NCBI GenBank assembly: GCA_013368315.1
Contig: JAACJM010000078.1
Coordinates: 186,001-250,000, forward strand
Direction: 5' to 3'
Source: Tetrapyrgos nigripes
Taxonomy: Eukaryota > Basidiomycota > Agaricomycetes > Agaricales > Campanellaceae
DNA length: 64,000 bases
Positions 24,687-34,484 of this stretch are shown in pieces (within the stretch, counting starts at the first letter, position 1; every line of letters starts with the position of its first letter). The notes under the pieces are model-generated. The model worked only from the letters and a program-made list of their open reading frames with translations. It had not been told where the DNA came from and ran no database searches. The position numbers and the translations under genes were made by a program.

Positions 24687-27600
24687 CGCATCAACGCGCT
24701 GGTCACCCTTCTTGTGATGTTCTCAAACATCTTTGAACACATACCGACGGCTGGCCTGAATTCAATATTCCTTTACAACCACCATTATGCCGTGGATGTC
24801 TCGAAGGTAAAACACCACAACGAGTTTACCCACCAACAGAAAGTCGGGCGTCGCGTCCCTTTGAATTAATCCATTCGGATCTCAAAGAATTCCCCACTGA
24901 ATCGTATCACAAATTCAATTACATGATTATCTTCTTGGACGACTTTACATCTAATGCATGGGCCTTTCTATTAAACAATAAGAAAACGCCGGTACATGTA
25001 ACTCGCCAATGGCTCGCCATGGTTGAGAATCAATACAAGTCTAAAGTCGAACAATGGATGTCCGATGCAGGGGGAGAATACGTTAAAGGTGCCTTCAGAG
25101 AAATGTTGAAAGACAAAGGCATCAAGATCCTTCAAAGCGCACCATACACCCCCCAACAAAATGGTCGTGCTGAGCGCCTCATGCGCACTATAATGGATAA
25201 GGCTGAGGCGATGCGCAAACACGCGTGCCTTCCTGATAGCTGGTGGGAATTTTGTGTTACACATGCAGTGTATTTGTATACGCGCACTCTGATGTGGTGA
25301 CATGAATGGATAACACCATATGAAGTTCTGGAAAAGAAAAAGCCTCGTATGGAACACTTACGTGTACTTGGCTGTGGAGCATATGTCTTTGTTCCCGCGA
25401 AAATTCGAAAGAACAAACTCGCTTCCAAAACAGAACTTATGACCTATCTTGGTCCTGCCCCAGGCGGACATGGTGATCTATTCATGAGAAAGAATAACGC
25501 ATTATTCACTGCACCACAAGCAGTATTCGACGAAACCCTGTTTCCTCGATGTGACAAAAGCACAACAAACTCAAAACGACTTCCTATAATGTCGAAAGAC
25601 GTTCCAAACGATCCTAATGAGGATACTCCTCAAGTGTTCGGCGAAGATGAAGACGAGCATTTTTACATACCACCCAACGCACCTTCCAAAAGGAGACCTG
25701 ATGTACGACATGACGATGCTGACAGACAGAGTCTGCGGAGATCGCCACCGGAAACGCCATCTCTGAGATCTGAATCTGAACCTGATACACCACCTCAGCT
25801 TCCACAGACACCTCCGAGGCGACCAAGGCAATCACTGAATCTGCCTCCTGCACCTAGACGAACTCAACGTGACAGGAGAGCACCAAAAACATTTGTACCA
25901 GACTCTAATCAAGCCTGGAGACAGGGAAGCACTCGGCCCCCTGGCGTGCATGCACGCAATGCAGATAAACAGGTTGCAGCTGATAAACGCGACACTGATA
26001 GAGCCGCAAGAGAACGTGAGGCATGGCGAGAGCTAAACCAGCCACACGGGACTACAGCTGCAGAACCACAGGATCCCGGTCTTAGTTCCGCAGGACAAAG
26101 TGACTCAGGAGACGCTGATGAAGGTCTCAGGCCACATTCGTCCACATCAGACGATGAGAATTCTGCATCTAATACAGATGGAAACGATCTTTTAGAAGAT
26201 CAGGCACAACTATGCCGGGAAGGGGGAGTACAGATGATAAATCTCTTGCTTAATAATGCAATTGACTCTAAATCTCCCCGCAAATGGACACTCCGAGAAA
26301 TATCGCTCTTACCAGATAGAGAGCAAGAGGAATGGAAAATCGCTTGCCGTGAAGAACTAGAGGTACTTCGCAGGCGCGGAACTTTCCAACTCGTAGATCG
26401 TCCTGAGAATAGGAAAGTCATAAAAAACCGATGGGTCTTTGACATCAAAACTGATGGTCGTAAGAAGGCGAGACTCATCGCTAAAGGTTTCTCACAGATT
26501 GAAGGTCTAGACTTCGATCAAGTCTTCTCTCCAGTTGTTCGCTTCGAGACGGTGCGCCTAGTCTTCGCATTGGCAGCCCTCAATAATTGGCACATCTCAG
26601 GTGTCGATGTTCGTAGTGCCTACCTTTATGGCATACTCGAAGAAGAGATCTATATGGAACAACCGGAAGGTTTTATAGAACCTGGAAAAGAACGCAAAGT
26701 CATTCGGCTACTTCGCGCTCTATATGGACTTAAGCAAGCCGGTCTTGCTTGGTGGAAAGGTCTCAACAAGTCCATGGCAGAGCTTGGTTTCAAGTGAATC
26801 AACTCGGATGCTGGAATCTTCGTATATAATCAAAACGGTTACATTGTCATTGCCATTGTCTACGTTGATGATGCCCTATTCTGTGGAGCAGACAAGCAGT
26901 TAGTGCTCAAACTAAAGGCAAAGTTTATGAAGAAATGGGAATGCAGGAATCTTGGCGATGCCAAAGAATTTCTTAGGATGAACATTGTCAGGAAAGGCAG
27001 CAAAATCTATCTTGATCAATACGCCTACCTCGAGAAGGTACTAGAACGATGTGGTATGCAAAACGCGAAAGCTTCTGCTACTCCATTACCTGCAGGATAT
27101 TATCCTATAAAAAACAAAGCCCCAGTCAACCCAGTCCTTCGACAGAAATATCAAACTATCATCGGGTCTCTTCTTTACATCATGTTAGGAACTCGTCCTG
27201 ACATAGCCTTCGCCGTTACTAAAATGGCACAACACACTGCAAACCCCTCAGATGATCATCTAGCTAAGGCTCTCTGGATTTGCCGTTACCTTCTCGGTAC
27301 TCGACACTACGCATTAGTGTACGACGGATCCAAGAAACAGATCACTGAATCAGATCCATTAGGAACTGGTCTCGCTGCATACACAGACTCTGACTGGGCA
27401 TCAGACCCAAACAATCATCGATCACATACTGGCTTCTTCCTAAGGTTGGCCCGTGGAACTTTCTACTGGGCCTCTAGAGCTCAAAGCACAACCACGTTAA
27501 GCTCTACCGAAGCTGAGTATATGGCTCTTAGCGACTGTAGTTGTCAAGTCATCTGGATAAAAGCTCTCTTAAAGGAACTTAACATCAAGATGAAAGCTAT

Positions 27601-27841
27601 TGATATCTATGGGGACAATCAAGGATCTATCTTTATCACATCCAATCCTGTTACAGAACGACGTTCAAAACACATTGCTGTCAAGTATCACTTTATCTGT
27701 GAACATGTAGCAAACGAGAACGTAACAATAAAGTTCATAGAAGGAAGCGATAATCCTGCTGATATGTTTACAAAGAACCTTGGCAGACAAAAATTCGAGA
27801 AGTTTAGATCACAACTAGGACTTCAGTTTTATACTAGTTGA
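24675..27841 (+). pseudogene. Copia pol: integrase, reverse transcriptase, RNase H (broken)
   Basis: Pieces in order: gag-pre-integrase with HQRAGH and a CRGC zinc motif (to about 24815); integrase core with D in FLDDF, D in SDAGGEY and E in NGRAERL (about 24900-25210); a proline/charged linker (25550-26200); an RVT_2 reverse transcriptase with VIKNRWVFDIKTDGRKKARL and the active site VYVDDALFCG at about 26860; and RNase H with SSTEAEYMALSDC (about 27500). A frameshift at about 24680 and TGA codons at 24734-24736, 25298-25300 and 26795-26797 break the reading. The last piece, 26903-27841, ends with its own TGA. The gene once encoded all enzymes for cDNA synthesis and insertion. Confidence 0.9.
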
Positions 27842-27976
27842 GCCTTGGTATAACATATCAGAGAACCTTGGTACAATGTATCATAGAACCGTGGTACAAT
27901 GTATTTCAAATAACGAAGATGAACCTCGGCTGCTTATAGCGCCTTTATGCTTATGCGCACTAATGGTGCAGCTTAG

Positions 27977-27986
27977 CAAGGGGGAG
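27977..27986 (+). promoter_or_regulatory. Polypurine tract
   Basis: The purine run AAGGGGGAG abuts the TG of the 3' LTR, where plus-strand DNA synthesis is primed in LTR elements. Confidence 0.8.
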
Positions 27987-28251
27987 TGTTGAATTGGCGA
28001 ATTAGTAAGCAGCCATCAACACTAGATTAAATATAGATTAGATAGTAATCTAGTTAGTTACGCTTACTTACATCAGTAGTTCTTAGATAAGTAGTCACAT
28101 GTACTATCTAGAACAGTATATAAGGGCTCGTAGATTGCCCTACAACAATAAGGATTTCCCTTAACACTCATCGCTTTTAACCTCTAACAAACCGCTCTAA
28201 CAAGCACTTTTACATCCCCAGGTAAGTATGCAGAACATAGCCTGCTCAACA
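27987..28251 (+). repeat. Copia 3' LTR (265 bp)
   Basis: Same ends as the 5' LTR and a TATATAA box at 28117-28123. It lacks the 18 bases found at 21676-21693 of the 5' copy. Confidence 0.95.
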
Positions 28252-28409
28252 GTATCATATATGTTTCTGGAGAGAACTCGACTACCACTGGAGAATCTAC
28301 CAAGACCGCTATTGGATCTACTACCCGGTCAGTTACCACTGACTCAGACAATGATCCCCCTCCTTCCAAGAAACCAAGGTCTACCAGGGCTGCAGAGAAA
28401 ATGAAATAA
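28252..28409 (+). pseudogene. C-terminal tail of an unknown gene, cut by the copia element
   Basis: The frame ending at TAA 28407-28409 reads ...SVTTDSDNDPPPSKKPRSTRAAEKMK. It is Ser/Thr-rich, then acidic, then has a basic PSKKPR stretch that looks like a nuclear localisation signal. A related tail, TTDSDEDPPPKKTKST, occurs at 56887-57040 on the minus strand. If the copia element is removed at its 5-bp duplication, the frame continues upstream through GNVTAKGLRHI to an acceptor-like TTTACACAG at about 21400. The parent protein is not recognised. Confidence 0.45.
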
Positions 28410-28792
28410 GTACTTTGACTTTTGGACGTTTTTCTGAAAAATTTTCTACCACCAAGTGTACCATTAGTTTATCAGTTTACCTACTGTTATTTCTCATATT
28501 ACTCTGGTCTGTACGAATACAAAGTCTTATGTTGACCCTCGACATTTGCTTTAAGTTATATAAAATTTTAAACAGTCAATCGACTATACCAGCTATGATA
28601 TTATGGAAACCCGGAAGGCCTCGCTCGCCTTAAGCGATTTTGCCAACCAGTCAGTGGCACCAATAAGGCAATTCGACCCCTGACATTCTAGCTTACTTTG
28701 ACTTCCTATGCCATCCCCAGATGACTGTCTCGCTTTCCCATGCCTCAATGTGTCAGCAAGCACCCCATCACTTTCTTTCCCTCCTTTTCCCT
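28410..28792. other. Spacer between gene tail and MITE
   Basis: About 380 bp without a recognised feature; it may be the 3' UTR of the gene whose tail precedes it. Confidence 0.4.
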
Positions 28793-29391
28793 TAGGGCTG
28801 CGCACCGTCCAGTATTACTGGTACGCCCGTATTTTGTACTGGGTCAATACTGGTTGAAAAAATTGTATACGGTATGGTACGGGTATGGGTACGGCAGTAT
28901 TACGGTCAGTACGGGTTTACGGTGTAGAATATATATTTTACTCACTATTGTCATGAAGTGAGGGCCTCTAGCACCTCTTCTGCCATCGTATGGGACGTCT
29001 CCATCCATATCAGACAGTAAGTACATGTTACTGGTCGTCTGTAGGTGGTTTGCTTACCTTTTTGGTCTTTGCGACATCTAAGTAAGTGGTCATTACCCTT
29101 GCTTTGACCACCATTTTGGCATAAATTCATCCAGATGAGGGTGGCAAGCTTGAATTCAGTATGGAATTGGACGGTTTTGGATAGCGTTTGACGCTTCTGG
29201 GCAAGAATTCAGCAAAAAAGGTGAGCAATTTATTGGTCGAGGCATTACCGAACCCGTACCTGTAAAACCCGTACAACAGCAGTACAAAATACAGCCGTAC
29301 AAATTTGGTCAAATGGCTTTTACAGTACGGGCCCGTACTATCATACGCTATCTGTACAAACCGTACAATTACGGTACGGCGCGCAGCCCTA
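28793..29391. mobile_element. hAT-type MITE (599 bp) with exact 8-bp target duplication
   Basis: The ends are TAGGGCTGCGC and its inverted copy GCGCAGCCCTA. TTTTCCCT occurs directly outside both (28785-28792 and 29392-29399), the 8-bp duplication expected for hAT insertion. Both subterminal regions are packed with GTACGG/CCGTAC words, likely transposase-binding repeats. No coding capacity for a transposase is present. Confidence 0.93.
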
Positions 29392-29399
29392 TTTTCCCT

Positions 29400-30447
29400 C
29401 CACCAGTTGTTTCTCGTTTCTACACGACCAGGCTCTCTGTGCTATTGGGGGCTTTTTCATTGGCAGCTCTTTCTGCCCCCATTCACTCTCCATTTCCATT
29501 TTGTACCGGAGATGTACATGGATTGACAAGGGAGAGATGAGGAAAACTAGGCATCTCCCAACTCGTCACCTGCTCCAAAAACACTCCACCCCCCTTCAAA
29601 ACCAATTTTTGTAACCTCAAAACTGGCAACGATACTGTGATTTGTTCGGTACAGGAACTTTGATAAGATAACACTAATCATCTTGCGACGTCGTTCGAGG
29701 GTAATTTCGGGCGAGAATTAATAGGCGAATCACAGGGAGCCCTGAAACAGTGACTCCCCTGGGTATATTTCGACAAAAACGATGGCTCGGCAACGCTATA
29801 GTACATAATGTAGATATGGGAGTGGAGGGTGGGTGATGCAAAATCTACTGATAACCACTGATAGACTCATGAGGGAAAATGAAAGGATCAGGAGAGATAA
29901 ACAACATACCCGAGAGACTCGTGAGGGGAAATGAAAGTGTGAAAGTCAGTGGGAATGAGGCTCTTGGGTATAAGTATACACAAATCAGGGAATGAAACAA
30001 AGGAGACCGATCTAGGGTACTATAGAGATAAATGTCAATATATTAAGGTAGGGGAAAATCAAGAACGGAGTATAAGCAATGGACAGCCCTGGGGTCTTGC
30101 GCGAGAAATTTATCCATGGAGAACGACGAGGGAAAGCAATGGACAGCCCTGGGGTCCTGCGCGATGGATATAAGAGAGAGGGAATAAGAAATTCATGGCG
30201 TAACTTACGGCAATGATTAGATTTTTGTAAAACTCTTTTAAAACACAATAAAATCTTGCTGGCTGTTATTGGTCCTATCTTATCTTATCTTTACTACGCC
30301 CGCCATCTATACATACAGTGATGACAACGATTATGGCCACTGACTTATTCGCCTAGCTACATATTTCCCCGTCAAGAAGACATCCCAAAGAACCTACAGA
30401 AATGAAAATTCAGAAGACAAGGGGAAAGGACATTCCACACTACAGGC
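29400..30447. other. Unassigned region with short direct repeats
   Basis: No gene is recognised. GAGACTCRTGAGGGRAAATG occurs twice in imperfect form at about 29864-29935, and a 31-bp unit is duplicated with a 60-bp period at 30074-30164. Confidence 0.5.
30074..30164 (+). repeat. Direct repeat, 31-bp unit with 60-bp period
   Basis: The unit AAGCAATGGACAGCCCTGGG continues GTCTTGCGCGA in the first copy and GTCCTGCGCGA in the second: one difference in 31 bases. Confidence 0.9.
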
Positions 30448-30676
30448 GGCCATTGATATTTGCAGGCATGTTTGTTGGGACTTGAATTACGGATTTTTCA
30501 CACGATTTCTAGGCTGATAAAAGTCAAATTATTTGCCACTGAAATGCCAGCTTTCCATTTAAAGCTGGCATTTCAGTGGCAAATACTGGCAAATACTTTG
30601 ACTTTACCAGCCTAGAAATTGTGCGAAAAATTCGTAATTTAAGTCCTAACAAAAATGCCTGCAAATATCAATGGCC
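30448..30676. mobile_element. Fold-back element or MITE with near-perfect arms
   Basis: The left arm starts GGCCATTGATATTTGCAGGC and the right arm ends with its complement. The two arms (about 105 bp each) pair with few mismatches almost to the centre, where CCAGCTTT and AAAGCTGG face each other across a short loop. The match fades outward into CACTACAGGC / GCGGGTGG. No coding sequence is present. A transcript would form a long hairpin. Confidence 0.9.
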
Positions 30677-31009
30677 ACCCGCAGTGCCAGGAGTCCGGAG
30701 ACGCTCGGTTTTGATGCGCTTCCATATATCTCCGGGTGATGCTCTACTTACACTCTCATCAATACATTGAACTACGCAGGTTAGGCCAGGTGAGCCAGAC
30801 CATTGAGACATCCTTCTGCCTCTTGTGATAATGTCCAAAGTCCTGTATATTAAAAGGCTCTATTGCATTTGCACAGCATCAATAACACACCAGTGAAACC
30901 ACGCATGTGTTCGCAGTTTACTCAAAACTGGTGGTCTTTTTTTTTGACCTTTTTCTCGAAGATGATGCGGGCTTCAGAAGCAGACGCTGATGACCTATAC
31001 ATAATAGGG

Positions 31010-31765
31010 TAGGGCTCCTATCGGATCAGATGATCCGGCGCCATCCGAGTGATTACTGCTTCAGATTCAGATACGGATGGTGCTCCTCCACCAACCGACG
31101 GATGGCATCCTACCAATCTGAGGATGATCTGCGGATGGGTTGAGGGCGTGTGAATGCTTCGCTGTTGCCATGTTTGGACCAGTCTCGGGGCTGGGTGGGC
31201 TTTCTCGAGGTACTATACAATACCTCGCATCTCAAATTTTGTTTTTCAATCTACAAAAGTGATCTGCGCTCTAAATGACAGGATTCAGACACTAATGATA
31301 GTCTACTTAGTGTGAGAACCTCTCTCCTTGAGGCAACGAGAGACTTCGTACTCAGGGATTTTTCATGATTACTATAAGTACTCTACTTCAAAGCATAGAA
31401 ATGAGTGAAAATACTTGAAAAATAAGCATAGAACGAGACTCACAGGCATCATACAGTGAAGGTGTCTGTCATCTGCAGATTACTGAGCATTGGCAGTGAG
31501 CTTATTGGCCTCACAGGCATTCGTTGAGTGCTGAAAGTAGTGTGGACCTCATGATTCATTATAGTATACTTGTCTTTGAAGGGGCATTAGAGCAAACTAT
31601 GTACCCAGGTGATTTTTGTTTAATTTTCATGTCCTTAGTCTACTTCTACGCTGTCTACACTGTCAAAGCTGTGCTCATCCAGCAGATGCAGATTGGGATT
31701 TGCAGACCACCCATCCGAACGGATGGCATCTGAATCTGATACAATCTGATCTGATAGGAGCCCTA
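31010..31765. mobile_element. Internally deleted hAT element (756 bp)
   Basis: The ends are TAGGGCTCCTATCGGATCAG and an inverted copy with one mismatch. TAATAGGG flanks both sides (31002-31009, 31766-31773). Bases 31493-31610 match the last exon of the hAT transposase at 2525-2640, and 31690-31765 match that element's right end, so it derives from an autonomous relative by internal deletion. It would need a transposase supplied in trans. Confidence 0.95.
31493..31611 (+). pseudogene. hAT transposase 3' exon remnant
   Basis: This is the counterpart of the final transposase exon at 2525-2640. It keeps LIGL, S-E-F-L/Y and LVFEGxLxxNYVP positions at protein level, but carries premature stops and small indels. 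It is only the end of the gene. Confidence 0.85.
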
Positions 31766-31773
31766 TAATAGGG

Positions 31774-32855
31774 ATATCCCAACCACATTGCGTGTTTTTT
31801 CACTGGAGATGCAGGACAGAAACTAATAAAGAAGGGTATTTAACTTCTTCATTACCATAACAGGAGAAAACTCCTTATTGGTTTGTTTAGCACTCACAGG
31901 CCAGCTTGATTACTTTCAGTCTCCCACATCCAAAAACTTAATACATATGTGTATGCAGTCAGGAGTTATTAGTCTCTGTGAGAAGTCCGCATGTACCCTG
32001 AACATGTACATATTTATCATGTACTTCAAACAGTACTTGCGCAAACTACCCATGTGTCCGCCGTCCATCCTATTAATCACAGGAAATATATTTCATATTC
32101 TTATACATCTCTATACATATGCAGGGGGGGAATGTCTTCGGGGTCCAACTCCTCACCAATCAAATGCAGATTGCTTAATGAGCAAGGCTTTCTGGGTTTC
32201 CATGCAGAGTACTTTTGAATCGCTATCTAGTATGCGGTGGGACCCTTGAGACCAGGTTCCTCCTCCTCTGCTACTCGCTTTCTTAAATCTACAGTCCCAA
32301 CCTGACTCGACGGACATAAGCCTGAGCTGCTGTCTCCTTCTTCATCTCTTTCCCTTTCCCATTGTTTTTCCCATCTTCTACAACCATCTTCATCCCATCT
32401 TCATCCCTCTGCAACCATACCCGGGTACCAGTATGAGTAGGTGAATGAGACGTCTCCATTGCATCCTTCACCACAAAAAAAGTTTTGCCATATATTAGGT
32501 GGTGAGCATGGTGACTTGTGAGTCAGGCTTGGACATGAATGAGCTTGAGGAGAGGGGGTAGCTGAAGGCGATCTTGATAGATATATAGCTGCTTCAAATG
32601 GAGTTGGGGACTGGCACATGAAATGCGCTGCTAGAATTGAAAATTTGCCGGATGAAGAGAGCAGCGGCAGGCAAAGGGGATGCAATTGCCCAGCCACATG
32701 CAGAAACGCAGTGTAAACAACTCAGCCTCATTCTTTGGCCTCGTAACTGAGAAAAGAGGACAAGCTAGGGTCAATGAAGGAACCATGAGGTTCACGAGTA
32801 GAAGTGAGGTGGGAGGGGTTGAGAGACAAGAAGAGATAACTTTGAGAACAACATA
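31774..32855. other. Unassigned region with repeat fragments
   Basis: No intact gene. Bases 32575-32665 are an inverted, diverged copy of the sequence at about 54185-54255 (AGCAGCGCATTTCATG...). Bases 32697-32740 match the terminal part of the 45196-45510 repeat (AACTCAGCCTCATT...GGCCTCGTAA). Confidence 0.55.
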
Positions 32856-34482
32856 CAGTGGGTCAAAAAATTGTCCACATGTTTCGCATTTTTGGAAAGA
32901 TTGCCAATTTAAGCAATACTGAGTAGAGATATTAAAATGTGGTCAGTGATGGGCAGAAAGCCCTTGATAAACGCTACAATATTCTGTCTGTTTTGTCTTA
33001 TTTGGCTTAAAACTCATGGAGATATGACTGATTTAAAATGGTATGTCATTTGGACAATTTTTTGACATGCAAGTGAAAATACAGAAAGTGCTAGCTCAGT
33101 ACTTGGTATGCCCTCCTTTGGCCTTCAACACAGCCTCAATCCTTCTAGGCATGCTCCTGATCAATTTCTGACAATCTTCTTCTGTGATTTCATCCCACTT
33201 TTCAGCTGCTCTGTCCCATATTTCCCAAACTCCAGAGGGTGCTGTGTCATATCCATTGAGCTTGTGTTTGAGGGTTGTCCAGAGGTGTTCAATGGAGTTC
33301 AGGTCAGGAGATTGAGCAGGCCAGCTCATGCAATGGATGTTGTTGTCTTCAAACCACTTGGTGGCCAGTTTTGACTTGTGTTTAGGATCATTGTCTTGCT
33401 GAAAAATGGCCACCTCTGGATCAACACCCAAAATATCCATGCTCTCCAGAAGGTTGTTCTCCAAAATGTCCACATACTGCTCTGCATTCATCCTGCCCTC
33501 CACCTCTGCCATGTTTCCAACTCCTTCCCACCCCATACATCCCCACACCATGATATTTCCTCCTCCAAATTTGACTGTTTCCACCACATTTCTCTCTCCC
33601 AAGGATTCACCCTTCCTCCCCCACACATACTGCTGTCCATCTGACCCATATCGATTGATTTTAGTCTCATCTGACCAAATAACCCTTTTCCAGTCATCCA
33701 CAGTCCAGTTTCTGTACTTCTGTGCAAAGTTTAAACGAGCCTTCCTGTGAGCTGCAGTGAGTTTGGGCTTCTTCTTCGTTTTAGATGTGTCCACATCATG
33801 CCTGAGAAGGGAATTTCGAATGGTTTGGGTGGAGACAGGTTGGTCAAGGAGGGGATTGATGTTTCTGGCCACTTCTGTAGCATTTTCAGCTTTGCCAGTG
33901 TTGATTTGTTGGATAGCAGCACGTTCATCAGTGGTAGACAGCTTTCTAGGACGCCCTGCTTGATGGTTCTCCTTGTCAGGATACATCTCTTTGGCCAGAG
34001 AAGCAATCTTTGACTTGGATACCCCAGTTTTAGCAGAGATTTCCCTGGATGAAGCAGAAGTTTGGAGGAGAGAGAGGATATTGTCTTTCTGGGTGGATGT
34101 GATGGGTCTCATGATTTGATGAGGGCTATAGAACAACTGGATGCCCTTATATATGGTCCAGCTGGCAGCTATGATATCATTATGATGTAGCCATTGCATC
34201 ATTGTACAACTCCACTTATGATGTCATCTATGAGACATCACATAGTTACAATACTGATTTTGAAGTGGCAACTCAAAAAATTGTCCAAATGACATACAAT
34301 TTTAAATCAATCATATCTCCATGAGTTTTGAGCCAAATAGGACAAATAAAACAGATTATTGTAGCTCTTATCAAGGGCTTTCTGCCCATCACTGACCACA
34401 TTTCAATATCTCTACTCAGTATTACTTAAATTGGCAATCTTTCCAAAAATGCGAAACATGTGGACAATTTTTTGACCCACTG
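32856..34482 (-). mobile_element. Tc1/mariner-type transposon, apparently intact
   Basis: The outer ends are CAGTGGGTCAAAAAATTGTC and its inverted copy, flanked by TA on both sides (32854-32855 and 34483-34484). The inverted repeats are about 210-220 bp long (32856-33070 and 34263-34482) and nearly identical. Each arm also ends inside with an inverted copy of GTCAAAAAATTGTCCA, so the transposase-binding word occurs twice per arm. The single transposase gene is uninterrupted. This is the best candidate for a recently active element in the window. Confidence 0.95.
33096..34112 (-). CDS. Tc1-type DD34E transposase
   Basis: 338 aa from the ATG at 34112 (MRPITSTQKDNILSLL); an in-frame ATG at 34202 would add 30 residues but lies in the terminal-repeat side. 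Domains: N-terminal HTH pair (about residues 1-110, with the GRPRKLS AT-hook-like linker), then the DDE core. Catalytic residues are all present: D in VIWSDETKIN, D in FQQDNDPKHKS and E in PDLNSIEHLW. Length and layout fit intact Tc1 transposases, which act in the nucleus on TA sites. No stop or frameshift was seen. Confidence 0.95.
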   Translation of the reverse strand: MRPITSTQKDNILSLLQTSASSREISAKTGVSKSKIASLAKEMYPDKENHQAGRPRKLSTTDERAAIQQINTGKAENATEVARNINPLLDQPVSTQTIRNSLLRHDVDTSKTKKKPKLTAAHRKARLNFAQKYRNWTVDDWKRVIWSDETKINRYGSDGQQYVWGRKGESLGERNVVETVKFGGGNIMVWGCMGWEGVGNMAEVEGRMNAEQYVDILENNLLESMDILGVDPEVAIFQQDNDPKHKSKLATKWFEDNNIHCMSWPAQSPDLNSIEHLWTTLKHKLNGYDTAPSGVWEIWDRAAEKWDEITEEDCQKLIRSMPRRIEAVLKAKGGHTKY

Positions 34483-34484
34483 TA

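Larger units (their letters stand above)
21429..28251 (+). mobile_element. Ty1/copia LTR retrotransposon, complete but defective
   Basis: The element is bounded by TG...CA long terminal repeats at 21429-21711 and 27987-28251. The 5-bp flanks are ATATC (21424-21428) and GTATC (28252-28256), a target duplication with one mismatch. Internal order is primer site, gag, protease, integrase, reverse transcriptase, RNase H, which is the copia order. The LTRs differ by two substitutions and an 18-bp indel, so insertion was recent. Yet pol has a frameshift and three stop codons, so this copy probably moved with proteins supplied by another element. Confidence 0.95.

Noticed and set aside
30074..30164. 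Possible CRISPR-like array
   Set aside because: Only two copies of a 31-bp unit in a eukaryotic, transposon-rich context; no further repeats or cas-like genes.
34112..34202. Start of the Tc1 transposase at 34202
   Set aside because: The additional 30 residues would be encoded in the terminal-repeat side and do not resemble the HTH start; the ATG at 34112 gives the usual length.
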